In this document: piece after piece, positions 19,737 through 30,219 of the stretch | Layout: the number at the start of each line of letters is the position of its first letter | Position numbering within the stretch: position 1 is the first letter of the stretch | DNA from: Vicinamibacterales bacterium | Lineage (GTDB): Bacteria > Acidobacteriota > Vicinamibacteria > Vicinamibacterales > UBA8438 | Assembly (NCBI GenBank): GCA_958296065.1 | Contig: CATQHX010000004.1 | Span: 34,286 to 98,285, forward strand | Length of the DNA stretch: 64,000 bases | Direction of reading: 5' to 3' | The notes under the pieces: generated by a model | Databases searched by the model: none | The model's input: the letters and a program-made list of their open reading frames with translations, nothing else | What the model was told of the DNA's origin: nothing | Program-made: the position numbers and the translations under genes

Positions 19737-22700
19737 ATGCTCCAGAGAATCGATCGGCCAGACACTGCTCAAGTTGCCGGCGGGACAGCGATCGCGTTCG
19801 CAGCCGGAATCATGTTCGCCGCAGCCGCTCCAGCGGCCGCACAGCCGCTCACGTCAAGAGTGGAGGGGACGGTCCAGGACGAGACCGGAGCCGTCGTCCC
19901 AGGCGCGTCGGTGACGATGACGCAGGTCGACACGGGCGTTGCGCGGGAGACCACCACGGATGACCGCGGCCTCTACCTGTTTCCCCGGATTCCGGCCGGA
20001 GCCTATCGGGTGGAGGCGGGCGCTGCAGGTTTCACGACGACCGTGGTCGAGAGCGTCCGAGTCGCGCTGAACGCACCCACGTCCATCGATATCGTCATCG
20101 CGGTGGGGGCGGTGGCCGAGACGGTCGTCGTTGCGGCGGCCGGGCCGCAGTCGCTGCTGAACACGGCCAACGCGGAGCTCAACACCAACCTGATGCGCGA
20201 GCAGGTCCGGGACCTGCCCCTGAACGGCCGCAACGTCACGCAGCTCGCGCTCACCCAGGCGGGGGTGACGGGCCCGGCCGGCGCGCGCACCGCGTCCATC
20301 AACGGCACGCGAGGCACCTTCAACAACTTCACGCTCGACGGGGTCAACAATCAGGACACGTTCATTCGGACCGACGCCCTGTTCGGGGAGATACCGGTCA
20401 AGGAGAGCTTCATCGAGGAGATCAGCATCACGACCGGCAACGCGGACGTCGACGACGGACTCGGAGCGTCGCAGACCCAGTTCGTCACGCGTTCCGGGGG
20501 CAATTCATTCGACACCGAGGTGTTTGCTTATCACCGGAACGAGGCGTTCAACGCCACCAACTTCTTCAACAAGGCCGCCGGCATCGAGAAGGAGCGGGTG
20601 CGGGTCCACGAGTTCGGCTTCAATGTGGGCGGCCCCATCGCCAGGGACAAGGCGTTCTTCTTCTTCAACTACGAGGAACAACGAGAGCCCGGTTCGTCGT
20701 CGGTCGTGCGCAACGTCCTGACGGATTCCGCGCGCCGGGGCGATTTCAGCTACGTCAGGCAGGACGACGGCCAGGTGGCCACGGTGAACCTGTTCAACAT
20801 GACCGGAATCACCCCCGATCCGGCCATCCGGTCACTGGTCGAGTCGACGCTGGCGGCCAACGACTCGAGCGTGGGCGACGGACGGAACACGGCCGGGCAC
20901 CGGTTCAACAGCCCCGCCGACACCGACTCCCGATGGTTGGTGTTCCGGGGAGACTACGTGCTGAACCCGAGACATTCGGTGACGGGATCGTTTCATCATT
21001 TCCGCCTGGACACGCCGAACTCCGTGTTCAACGACATCGACGCCGTCTTCCCGGGGCGGCCGGGCGCAGGCCAGGGCTCGAGGCGCAATCTCGCGTCGTT
21101 CGGTTATACGAGCTCGCTCGGCAACAGCGCCCTGCACGAAGTGCGATTCGGTTTCCAGGGCTACCGGGCCTGGTTCGTCAACAACGAGACCTTTCCCGAC
21201 GGCTATCGTCTGAACCTGTCGGGGTTCGCGAATCCCGTCCGGAACTTCATGGACCAGGGGCGCGAGACCCGCAACCTGGAGCTAAGCGACAGCCTGACCT
21301 GGGTCACCGGCGCGCACACCTTCAAGGTGGGCGGGGGCGCGCGGTGGACGCAAGTCGACGCGTACAACGACGCCGGACTGCTGCCGACCTACTCGCTCGG
21401 CTTCGGCCCCGGAGCCCCGGATCCGCTCGTGCCGGGGTTGTTCCCCGGCGGGATCTCCTCCGACGAGTTGGAAACGGCCTCCGGTCTGCTGGGAACGCTC
21501 GGCGGGTTCGTCGACGAAGCGTACCGGACCTTCAACGTTCTCTCGAGGACGTCCGGGTTCGTGGACGATGCGACGGAGAGACGCATTCTCAGCCAGAACT
21601 TCGTGCACTTCTACGCGGGCGACACTTGGCGAATCACCGCGGATACCAGCCTGACCTACGGCCTGCGGTGGGAGCTGCACACGGTTCCCGACGAGACGCA
21701 GGGCCTGGCCCTGCTGCCGGTGGGCGGTGCCGAGGCGGTGCTCGACCCGAACGCGGTCGTCGACTTCGCCGGCTCGGCCGCCGGCCGGCCCTTCTTCAAC
21801 AGCGACAGGAACAACTTCGCGCCGAATATAGGCGTGGCCCGGCAACTGACCGACAAGCTGGTGCTCCGCGCCGGCTACTCGCTGAATTACGTGCTCGACA
21901 ACAACCTGACGACGGTGTCCAACGCGGTAGGCAACAACGAGGGCCTGAGCCAGACCGTCGTGCTGCCGGGAGTCGGCGGCACGGTCAGCGGCGGGGGGCT
22001 GGTTCCCGTCGAGGCGCCCGGGTTCAAGATTCCCCGGACTGCCCGCGATGGGATCCTGGCCGATTCCACGGCCGCACTGTTCACGTTCGATCCCGACCTG
22101 CGGACGCCGTCCGTGCAGCAATGGAACGTCGGGCTGCAGTATCAGCTCCTGCCGGACACCGCGGTCGAGGTGCGCTACGTGGGCAATCGCGGCAACGACC
22201 TGCTCCGCGGCGTCGATAGGAACCAGCTCCTGCTGCCGGACGCGTTCGTGGAGGACTTCCGGCGGGCGCAGCGGAACCTCGCCGCCAACGGCGTCCCCTG
22301 GCTCGGCGAGCCGCTGCAGATCTTCCCTCTGCTCGGCCTGGGCGGCTTCCTGCAGTCGGGAGGCGTTCAGAACTGGATTCGAAACGGCGAGATCGGACAG
22401 TACATCGGCGGCTTTCTGGCTCCCAACCGCATCTTTTTCTTCAACGGAGAAGGCGGGGAGAGATTCGGTGCAACGCTGCCGATCGGCTACTTCTATACCA
22501 ATCCCAACACCTTCGTAGGCGATGTCGTCGGCAACCATGCCTTTTCCGAGTACGACGCGCTCCAGTTGGAGGTTCGCAGGGCCTGGCGCGCGGGACTCAC
22601 GGCCCAGTTCAACTACACCTGGGGTCAGGTGACGACGGACTTCGCCGGCACCGGCACGAATTTCCGCGGGCACTTCGACAACGCGCAGCCCGAGCTGGAG

Positions 22701-23277
22701 GTGATGCGCCCCTGGTACGACATCACGCACACCCTGAACGCCCTCTGGGTGTGGGAGATCCCCGTCGGCGAAGGGCGGCGCTGGATGGACCGCCGCGGCG
22801 CGTTGAGCGCGGTCGCCGGCGGATGGGACCTGAGCGGGTTCGTCAGGATCCACTCCGGCGAGCCGATCAATATCGTCTCCGGACGAGGCACCATCAACCG
22901 CGGCGGCAGCAGGGCGATGACCAACACGGTGCATCTGACGGGCATCGACGTCGCCGAGCTGCAGCGCCGGACCGGCGTCTACCGCCTCGAGGACGGCCGG
23001 GTCAGCCTGTTCGATCCCGGCCTGCTGGCCGAGGGGGGCGGGCTCGATCCCGATCTCTTTCGGAATCCGGGAATGCTCGAGGCGGGGACGCTGCCGATGT
23101 CCCCCATCAGCGGGCCGTGGTACGCGACGCTGGACCAACTTCAACGTCGGCAGTGTTTCCGGTGTCGGCGGATTGGGCGTCAACAACCGCCACGATCCCA
23201 ACAGCACGGAGTTCGGCTTGATCAGCGACGCGTTCTCGGCCCGTGAGATCCAGATCGGCATGAAGCTGACGTTCTAG
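19737..23277 (+). CDS. TonB-dependent receptor, Oar-like (frameshift near the 3' end)
   Basis: Starts at ATG 19737 (MLQRIDRPDT), giving about 1,180 residues. Signal peptide, then a carboxypeptidase-regulatory-like domain (VEGTVQDETGAVVPGASV), then the plug with DLPLNGRNVTQLALTQAG, then a long beta-barrel. Such receptors import unknown ligands through the outer membrane with TonB energy. Around 23136 the frame changes: the original frame runs into unrelated residues and stops at 23246, while the +1 frame continues with FNVGSVSGVGGLGVNNR and ends SAREIQIGMKLTF-TAG, the normal amphipathic barrel end with a terminal Phe. One extra C in GACC explains it. Confidence 0.85.
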
Positions 23278-23296
23278 TGAGCCGGCGGTCGATGCG

Positions 23297-23316
23297 CGGA
23301 AGGGCGTAGCCCTCCG
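23297..23316 (+). terminator. hairpin after the TonB receptor gene
   Basis: CGGAAGGGC and GCCCTCCG pair around GTA, with one bulged A, 20 bp after the TAG stop. No T-run follows, so factor-independent termination is uncertain. The rest of 23278-23536 shows no gene. Confidence 0.35.
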
Positions 23317-23536
23317 GTCCCGTCGTTGTCGCCGGGCGGTCGCAGAGGGCGCGCTTGCGTCCGACGACGAGGACGGGCTGATCCCTTCGTTGGACAACCC
23401 GCTCACTCCTCGTACCAGGATGCCGCGGGGGATCTGCTCGTTGAGTCTTGGCACGTGCCTTGCTTGATAGAGAGGTAGCGCGTGCAAGCGAATCCGCCCG
23501 GTGAGACGCGCCCGGGCTCAACGAAAGGACCTCACG

Positions 23537-24109
23537 ATGTACGCCCAGTTCAATACGCGCCGAATCGCCCTGTCACTGATGGCACTCGCGGTGACGTTGC
23601 TGTCGGCGTCACCGGCATTGGCCGACGACGGGACGAAGCACGACCTGTTCCAGCGAATTCAGGAGCAGGTGCTGCGGTACTCGTTCTTTACGGTATTCGA
23701 CAACATCGACGTCGAGATCGCCGAGGAAGGTCACGTCGTGCTCACGGGCCACGTCACTGGCAGTCACAAGGCGAGCGACATCGAGAAGCGCGTCGTGGCC
23801 CTCGACGGGGTGACGGCGGTGACCAACGAGATCGCCGTGCTGCCGGCGTCGGGATTCGACGACCGGTTGCGGTACGCCATCGCCCGCGCCATCTACGGGA
23901 ATCCCACCTTCTGGCACTACGCCGCCAGCACGGACCCGTCGATCCACATCGTGGTGCAGCGTGGACACGTGACGCTCACCGGCGTCGTCGACAGCGAGAC
24001 CGACCGGCAACTGGCTCGGGCTCTCGCGGCGCAGTTCAACGCCTTCTCGGTCACCAACAGGCTCCGGCTGCCGCACGAAGTGACGATGGAGCTCGAAGCG
24101 CTCGGATAG
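23537..24109 (+). CDS. periplasmic protein with two BON domains
   Basis: A 190-residue protein starting at ATG 23537 after AAAGGA. A signal peptide (LMALAVTLLSASPALA) is followed by two BON domains: one around VEIAEEGHVVLTGHVTGSHK and GVTAVTNEIAV, the second around IHIVVQRGHVTLTGVVDSET and AFSVTNRLRL. BON domains bind phospholipid or peptidoglycan-associated structures; OsmY is the known relative, linked to envelope and osmotic stress. It ends in TAG. It is not obviously part of an operon. Confidence 0.9.
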   Translation: MYAQFNTRRIALSLMALAVTLLSASPALADDGTKHDLFQRIQEQVLRYSFFTVFDNIDVEIAEEGHVVLTGHVTGSHKASDIEKRVVALDGVTAVTNEIAVLPASGFDDRLRYAIARAIYGNPTFWHYAASTDPSIHIVVQRGHVTLTGVVDSETDRQLARALAAQFNAFSVTNRLRLPHEVTMELEALG

Positions 24110-24393
24110 GCGATTGTCCCTGTGTCGCTACGTCGGCAAAGCGGTCCGTGGCGGCCGGCTCCACCTCGCGGGAGTCGGCCGCGCGGCCGGGCCGGCGCGC
24201 TTCCCCCGGCGCCGGCGTCAGCAAACGGATTCGGCGACGCTCCGTTGCGTCACCCGCCAGTCCGGATGCTGCTCGCGAAAGATGTCGGAGCCCATCGCCT
24301 GCTCGATGGATTCCGAAGACGGGTTCCCAGGCAGCCATAGCCGGACGACCGCATCGAGCCTGGAGTCGTCATGGGGTTCGATTTCCACCGGCG

Positions 24394-26190
24394 TCACGGC
24401 AGGGCGAAGACGAACAGGTTGTTCCCGTTGCTCGGGCGCAGCTCGGGCGTCAACTGCAGGAAGCTGGCGGTGGTCGCAGCGGGGCCCGTGCCCACCGCGA
24501 TGTACTGGCGGCCATCGACCGCGTAGCTGATCGGAAAGCCGGAGACGGGGGAGCCGAGGTTGATCTCCCAGAGCACCTCGCCGGTCTCCTGGTCGAAGGC
24601 GCGGAAGCGGCCGTTCGCGTCGCCGCCGAAGACGAGGCCGCCGCCGGTGGCGACGAGCGACAGGGTCGCGGCGCGCTGCTGGTGCAACCATTTCGTTTCG
24701 CCGGTCTCCGCGGAGATGGCATAGACCGTGCCGAGTTGCTCGGTGCCGGGCGCAAGCTCGTGGCGGACGGCCAGCGCGTAGATGCGGTGCGAGGCGTCGG
24801 GCGAGGTGGTCGCCAGGAGGCGCTGGCACATGTTGCGCAGCGGCATGTACATGGTGTTGGTGAGCGGGCTGTAGGCGCCCGCTTCCCAGTCCTTGCCGCC
24901 GTGCATGTTGGGGCAGGCCAGGACCTGCTGTCCCTCGGCGGTGAAGATAACCTCGGCGTTCTCGGTCACCGCGCCGGTCGCGCCGTCGATGTGGCTGATC
25001 ACGTTCTGCGCGATGGTGGGGGTGGCCCAGAGGAACTCGCCGGTCTCGCGGTCGAGGGTGTAGACCAGGCCGGTCTTGCCCGGGATGCCGGTCATCACCT
25101 TGCGGATCTCGCCCGGCCGGATGCGCGGGTTGATCCAGCTCACCGCGTCCGGGTTGGGCGCGACCGCGGTGTCGAGCAGGATGCGCTCGAAGGGGTGGTC
25201 GAGGTCCCAGTGGTCGTTCATGTGCTGGTAGTACCAACGGATCTCGCCGGTGTCGACGTCGAGGGCCAGCGTCGAGTTGTGGTAAAGGTGCGTGTTCTCG
25301 ACGCCGCCGAGCATGAACTTGGGGGCGGGCGACGTGACTGACGTGCCCTGGTAGATGAGGCGCAGCTCGGGGTCGTAGCTGGCCGGCATCCAGGTGCCGA
25401 CGTGGACGCGCTGCTCGTAGGGCACGCCGCCCCAGGTCTCGTCGCCCGGCTCGCCGGGGGCCGGCACGGTCCGGCGCCGCCACAGCTCCTGGCCGGTGAG
25501 GGCGTCGTGAGCCACGATGACGCATGATTCGGGTCCCCCGGCGGGCCGGCAGCTCCGTCCGGAGATCGCCTTGCCGTCGGCGATGATCGGCCCCGAGCTG
25601 TGTCCGGCCGGGGTTTCCCGGTAGTCGAAGATCCGCGTTTCCCAGGCGAGCTCGCCGGTCGCAGCGTCGAGGCCGAACACGTAGCTGTCGTCGCTGGTGT
25701 TGATGATGAAGCGGTCGTAGATGGCGATGTTGCGGTTGTTGCGCGAGTTGCCGCCGACGTGCTGGTACACGTCCTCGGGCAGGTCGCGCCGGTGCGCCCA
25801 TAGCAGGTCGCCGGTCGCCGCGTCGATCGCCTCGATGACGTCGCTCGCCTGGGGCATGTAGAGGACGCCGCCGTAGGCCAGCGGCGTGCCTTCCTGGCGT
25901 CCCGGCGCGAGCGCGCGCGTCCAGACCATGCGCAGATCGCCGACGTTGTCCCGGTCGATCCGGTCCAGCGGGCTGTAGGCCCAGCCGTCCAGCGTTCGGC
26001 GCCAGGTCAACCAGTCGCCGGGGGCCGGATCCTGGAGCATCGCGTCCGTCACCGGAACGAAACCGTCCCCGGCCTCGGTCTGTGCGGCGGCGGGCGCCGG
26101 GGCCAGGGACACGGCGGCGAGGGCCAGGAGCATCGTCAGGACGAGCGGCCGGCGGGCGACCATCGAGCGGGTCGGTGTGGCGATGGGCAT
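24394..26190 (-). CDS. exported PQQ-dependent alcohol dehydrogenase (methanol/ethanol family type)
   Basis: About 598 residues from ATG 26190; a GTG at 26208 would add six. The signal peptide ends PAPAAAQ. The mature protein is an eight-bladed quinoprotein propeller with repeated W motifs (AATGDLLWAHRRDLP, AATGELAWETRIFDY, DRETGEFLWATPT, QETGEVLWEINLG). CPNMHGGKDWEAGAYSPLTN is the conserved block near the PQQ site. There is no cytochrome c domain, so electrons must go to a separate carrier. The substrate (short alcohol or other) is unknown. The terminal block LTPELRP...FVFALP is what the remnant at 3.9 kb resembles. Confidence 0.88.
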   Translation of the reverse strand: MPIATPTRSMVARRPLVLTMLLALAAVSLAPAPAAAQTEAGDGFVPVTDAMLQDPAPGDWLTWRRTLDGWAYSPLDRIDRDNVGDLRMVWTRALAPGRQEGTPLAYGGVLYMPQASDVIEAIDAATGDLLWAHRRDLPEDVYQHVGGNSRNNRNIAIYDRFIINTSDDSYVFGLDAATGELAWETRIFDYRETPAGHSSGPIIADGKAISGRSCRPAGGPESCVIVAHDALTGQELWRRRTVPAPGEPGDETWGGVPYEQRVHVGTWMPASYDPELRLIYQGTSVTSPAPKFMLGGVENTHLYHNSTLALDVDTGEIRWYYQHMNDHWDLDHPFERILLDTAVAPNPDAVSWINPRIRPGEIRKVMTGIPGKTGLVYTLDRETGEFLWATPTIAQNVISHIDGATGAVTENAEVIFTAEGQQVLACPNMHGGKDWEAGAYSPLTNTMYMPLRNMCQRLLATTSPDASHRIYALAVRHELAPGTEQLGTVYAISAETGETKWLHQQRAATLSLVATGGGLVFGGDANGRFRAFDQETGEVLWEINLGSPVSGFPISYAVDGRQYIAVGTGPAATTASFLQLTPELRPSNGNNLFVFALP

Positions 26191-26239
26191 GGTGAGCAAC
26201 CGTAGCACGATCCCGGCGCCGCACGCCGACCGACGATCC

Positions 26240-26755
26240 TCAGAAGCCGGGCGGCGCTTCGTCGGCCGACGGTCCGTAGATCGACGGTACGGCGATGTCG
26301 TTGAGCCGCAGATATACGCCGAGCTGCGCCCGGTGGTGGATCAGGTGGTTCATGACGAAGCTGCGCAGCACGGCCACCTTCGGCAGCGTCATCAGCGTCT
26401 GGCCGTTGCTCAGCAGCGTCCAGGGCTTCAGCAGCTCGGCATCGCTGGCGCCGGCAATCGCGGCGCGAGCCTCCGCTGCATGCCGGTCGAACGTCGCGAC
26501 GAGCTCCGCCGTGTCGGCGGGCGGCGGGGGCGGGTCCATCTGCTTGCCCCCGGGCGCCATGTCCAGCTCGTCCTGGTTGATGGTCAGCGGCGCCCACGAG
26601 GGGAGGTTGGCGAGGTGGCCGGCGAGCCAGACCATGGTGCCCGACTTGGGGTGCGGCTGCCAGTCGAACCTGTCGGCGGGCACGCGCTCGAGCGTCCTGC
26701 GGGCGCCCGCGATTTCCTGATCGAATTCCGGCAGCAGACTGTCGCTGATGGCCAT
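26240..26755 (-). CDS. DinB-family protein
   Basis: A 171-residue four-helix-bundle protein starting at ATG 26755 (MAISDSLLPEFDQE). The metal-site His residues of the DinB/YfiT superfamily are visible: WLAGHLANL and MNHLIHHRAQLGVYLRLN. Members are damage-inducible or bacillithiol/mycothiol-type transferases; most are uncharacterised. Longer frames upstream have no family sequence. Divergent from the TonB receptor that begins at 26949. Confidence 0.85.
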   Translation of the reverse strand: MAISDSLLPEFDQEIAGARRTLERVPADRFDWQPHPKSGTMVWLAGHLANLPSWAPLTINQDELDMAPGGKQMDPPPPPADTAELVATFDRHAAEARAAIAGASDAELLKPWTLLSNGQTLMTLPKVAVLRSFVMNHLIHHRAQLGVYLRLNDIAVPSIYGPSADEAPPGF

Positions 26756-26948
26756 GTGGCGGATTGTAGTCGTTCTCGTTCCCGATCTGCTTGAGGTCGG
26801 CCGGATTCCGCCATGGCGCACGGGCCGCGCGGCCGGGATCGCTGCGGGATTACCGACGCGGCGCCGACATTTTCGCGGCGCGGTACGATCCCGTTGCACA
26901 CCGGACACACGCGCTTCGTACACTGCGATCCATGGAGGTCTACCTGAG

Positions 26949-29900
26949 ATGAATCGTCGTACGCAGTGGATTGCAGGAACAGTTGCCGTTACCGTCCTCA
27001 TCGGGTCGACGGCCGTCGCCGGGGCGCAGAACGCCACCACCGGGACGATCGGGGGCGTCGTGCGCGACGCCCAGCAGGGCGTGCTGCCGGGTGCCGGGGT
27101 GGTCGCGGTGCACGTGCCTACCGGCACCAGACACGAGGTCTTCACGCGGGCCGACGGACGGTTCGACCTGCTCAACGTGCAGGTCGGGCCCTACGACCTC
27201 GAGGTCGCGATGAGCGGCTTCGGGACACAGTCGCTCTCCGGGGTGGTCGTGACCCTCGGCGAAGCCACGGAGGTGCCGGTCACGCTGCAGCTCGCCACGC
27301 TGACCGAGACGGTGGAGGTTGTGGCGGAGGCGAGCGAGGTGTTCTCGCCGTCGCGCTCGGGGACGACCGCAGGGGTCGCCACCGGCGTCATCGAGACCCT
27401 GCCGACCCTCGAGCGGAGCCTGCAGGACTTCGCGCGCGTGAACCCTTTCTTCGTCAAGACGAGCCAGAACAACGAGTCCGAGAGCTTCCTCAGCGTGGCG
27501 GGCCGGAGCGGCCGCTACAACAACATCCAGATCGACGGCGCGGTGAACAACGACCTGTTCGGCCTCGCGCGGCAGGGGACCCCGGGCGGGCAGGCGAACA
27601 CGCAGCCGATCAGTCTCGACGCGGTCAGCGAGCTGCAGCTCGTGGTGGCGCCCTACGACGTGCGGCAGAGCGGCTTCTCCGGCGGCGGCATCAACGTCAT
27701 CACGCGCAGCGGCTCGAACGCCTTCAGCGGCACCGGCTACTTCTACAGCCGCAACGAGGGCCTGGTCGGCAGCGGCGTCGACGCCCTGCCGATCGCCACT
27801 TTCTTCGACCGCCAGCAGGGCGCCAGCGTGGGCGGGCCGCTGGTCCGGAACCGCGCGTTCTTCTTTGCCAACTTCGAGAGGCAGCGGCGCGAGACTCCGG
27901 TGGGCTACTCGCTCGACGGGGCGTCCGGCGTCGACTTCGGCCGCCTGGCCGACGCGCAGCGGATCGTGCAGGCGGCGAGCAGCCGCTACGGCTACGACGT
28001 TCCCGGCGGGTTCGGGGAGATCATCCGCGGGAACCCGAACGACAAGCTCTTCGTCCGCACCGACGTCAACCTCTCGCCGGGGCACCGCCTGTCGTTGCGG
28101 CACAACACCGTCAACGGCACCGCCGACGTCGGGTCGCAGTCGAACTTCCGCTACCGCTTCACCGACAACTTCTACCGGTTCGAGAGCGCCACCAACTCGA
28201 CGGTCGGCCAGCTCGACAGCACGTTCGGCAACGCGGTGAACCAGGCGCGGATCAGCTTCCAGCGGATTCGCGACCGCCGCGGCCCGCGGACCGCGCCGTT
28301 CCCGCAGGTCACCATCGACCTCGAAGGGGGCGAGGAGATCCGCTTCGGCACCGAGCAGTTCTCCACGGCGAACGCGCTCGACCAGGACATCATCGAGATC
28401 CACAACGATCTGACTTGGGTGCGCGGCCGGCACCAGTTCACCATCGGCACCCACAACGAGCTGTTCAAGTTCCGCAACCTGTTCATCCGCGACAACTTCG
28501 GCGTCTACGAGTTCGCCAGCCCGGAGCTCTTCGCGCAGGGGCTCGCGCAGTCCTACAGCTACAGCTTCTCGCGCACGAGCGACCCGCGGCAGGCGGCCGA
28601 GTTCTGGGTGTACCAGCTCGGGTTCTACGCGGGCGACCAGTGGCGGGTGCGCGACGACCTGTCGCTCACCTACGGCCTGCGCCTGGACGCGCCCATCTTC
28701 CCCAGCGCGCCCACCGCGAACCCGCTGGTGGAGCGGTTGTACGGACGGGGCACCGACGTGGTGCCGGCGACCCGCAACTGGTCGCCGCGGATCGGTTTCA
28801 ACTACGACCTGAGCCCCAGCCAGCAGGTGCGCCAGCAGGTGCGCGGCGGTTTCGGGCTGTTCCACGGGCGTACGCCCTACGTCTGGCTGTCGAACCAGTA
28901 CTCGAACACCGGCAACGAGTTCCAGCGCATCCGGGTGTTCTTCAACCCGGACAATCGGATCCCGTTCTCCTCCGATCCGAACAACCAGCCGACCGACATC
29001 GGCTCGGCATCGACGAACGAGATCAACCTCGTCGATCCCGACTACCGCTACCCGCAGCTCCTGCGCGGCAACCTGGCCTACGACCGGGACCTCGGGTTCT
29101 TCAACCTGATCGGCAGCGTCGAGCTGCTCTTCTCGAAGACGCTGCAGGACATCGACTACCGCAACCTCAACCTCGTCGAGAGCGGCGCCGCGCCGGACGG
29201 GCGGCCGACCTTCGTGCGCCTGCACCGGGACTTCAGCAACGTCGTCCTGCTGACCAACACCAACGAGGGGAGTAGCTGGACGATCGCGACGAAGCTCGAC
29301 AAGCGGTTCAGCGACAACTGGTACATGAGCGGTTCGTATCTCTACGGCGAGTCCCGCTCGGTCAACGACGGCGGGTCGAGCCAGGCCACTTCCAACTGGC
29401 GCTACAACTACAACGCGGGCAACCCCAACGCGGTTCCGCTCTCGGTCTCGAACTTCTCGCCGGGCCACCGGTTCAATCTGTCGGGCTCCTACCGGATTCC
29501 GGCCGGCCCGGCCGGAATCACCCTGGCCGCCTACTACAACGCGCAGCAGGGGAGACCCTACAGCTACCTCGACGGGAGCGACAGCAACGGCGACGGGACG
29601 CGGGGCAACGACCTGCTGTATGTGCCGCGTGACGCCAGAGAAGTGATGGTCGCCAACGGCGCCTTCGACGACCTGATGCGGTTTCTCACCGACGGCTGCG
29701 ACGTTACCCCGGGCGCGATCGTGCCCCGCAACGCCTGCCGCGGGCCGTGGACCTACTCGCTCGACTTTCGCGTCGGCGTCGACGTGCCGGTGGGCCGCAA
29801 CGAGGTCGAGTTCTTCCTCGACGTCCAGAACCTGGTGAACGCCTTCGGCAACGCGAGCGGACTGGTGGAGTTCGCGTTCTTCCAGAACCTGCAGCCGCTG

Positions 29901-30050
29901 CGGTCGAGCGTCGATCCCGAGACCGGGCGTTACATCTACAGCCTGAACACGCCGGCGCGACCGGGCTTCACCGGCGACCGGTTCGCGCGCGACGATCTGC
30001 GGAGCCGCTGGCAGGCGCAGCTCGGACTGCGTTATTCGTTCGGACGCTGA
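26949..30050 (+). CDS. TonB-dependent receptor, Oar-like
   Basis: A 1,033-residue receptor starting at ATG 26949 after GGAGGT. A signal peptide ends TAVAGAQ, then a carboxypeptidase-regulatory-like domain (IGGVVRDAQQGVLPGAGV), the plug (SGGGINVITRSGSNAFSGTG) and a barrel. The C-terminus ends in QLGLRYSFGR with an aromatic near the end as expected for barrel insertion. SDSNGDGTRGNDLLYVP is an acidic, possibly calcium-binding loop common in Oar-like proteins. The ligand is unknown. No SusD-like or other binding lipoprotein is adjacent. Confidence 0.9.
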   Translation: MNRRTQWIAGTVAVTVLIGSTAVAGAQNATTGTIGGVVRDAQQGVLPGAGVVAVHVPTGTRHEVFTRADGRFDLLNVQVGPYDLEVAMSGFGTQSLSGVVVTLGEATEVPVTLQLATLTETVEVVAEASEVFSPSRSGTTAGVATGVIETLPTLERSLQDFARVNPFFVKTSQNNESESFLSVAGRSGRYNNIQIDGAVNNDLFGLARQGTPGGQANTQPISLDAVSELQLVVAPYDVRQSGFSGGGINVITRSGSNAFSGTGYFYSRNEGLVGSGVDALPIATFFDRQQGASVGGPLVRNRAFFFANFERQRRETPVGYSLDGASGVDFGRLADAQRIVQAASSRYGYDVPGGFGEIIRGNPNDKLFVRTDVNLSPGHRLSLRHNTVNGTADVGSQSNFRYRFTDNFYRFESATNSTVGQLDSTFGNAVNQARISFQRIRDRRGPRTAPFPQVTIDLEGGEEIRFGTEQFSTANALDQDIIEIHNDLTWVRGRHQFTIGTHNELFKFRNLFIRDNFGVYEFASPELFAQGLAQSYSYSFSRTSDPRQAAEFWVYQLGFYAGDQWRVRDDLSLTYGLRLDAPIFPSAPTANPLVERLYGRGTDVVPATRNWSPRIGFNYDLSPSQQVRQQVRGGFGLFHGRTPYVWLSNQYSNTGNEFQRIRVFFNPDNRIPFSSDPNNQPTDIGSASTNEINLVDPDYRYPQLLRGNLAYDRDLGFFNLIGSVELLFSKTLQDIDYRNLNLVESGAAPDGRPTFVRLHRDFSNVVLLTNTNEGSSWTIATKLDKRFSDNWYMSGSYLYGESRSVNDGGSSQATSNWRYNYNAGNPNAVPLSVSNFSPGHRFNLSGSYRIPAGPAGITLAAYYNAQQGRPYSYLDGSDSNGDGTRGNDLLYVPRDAREVMVANGAFDDLMRFLTDGCDVTPGAIVPRNACRGPWTYSLDFRVGVDVPVGRNEVEFFLDVQNLVNAFGNASGLVEFAFFQNLQPLRSSVDPETGRYIYSLNTPARPGFTGDRFARDDLRSRWQAQLGLRYSFGR

Positions 30051-30062
30051 TTCATTCCCGCC

Positions 30063-30087
30063 AGCCCGCGAAGAACGTGCGCGGGCT
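30063..30087 (+). terminator. GC-rich hairpin after the TonB receptor gene
   Basis: AGCCCGCG and CGCGGGCT form eight perfect pairs around a 9-base loop, 12 bp after the stop codon. It is followed by ATACTTCCC rather than a T-run, so termination may need Rho or be incomplete. The region to 30219 has no other feature I can support. Confidence 0.45.
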
Positions 30088-30219
30088 ATACTTCCCGCGA
30101 CCTGTGCCGACCGGCAACCTCCGGACGGGAGCTGCCGGCCGCGCATCCATACGGCGCCATACCCGGCTTGTCCCGCAGGGCAGGACGTCGCGCGAAGGTC
30201 CCGGCACCGAGACGTTGCG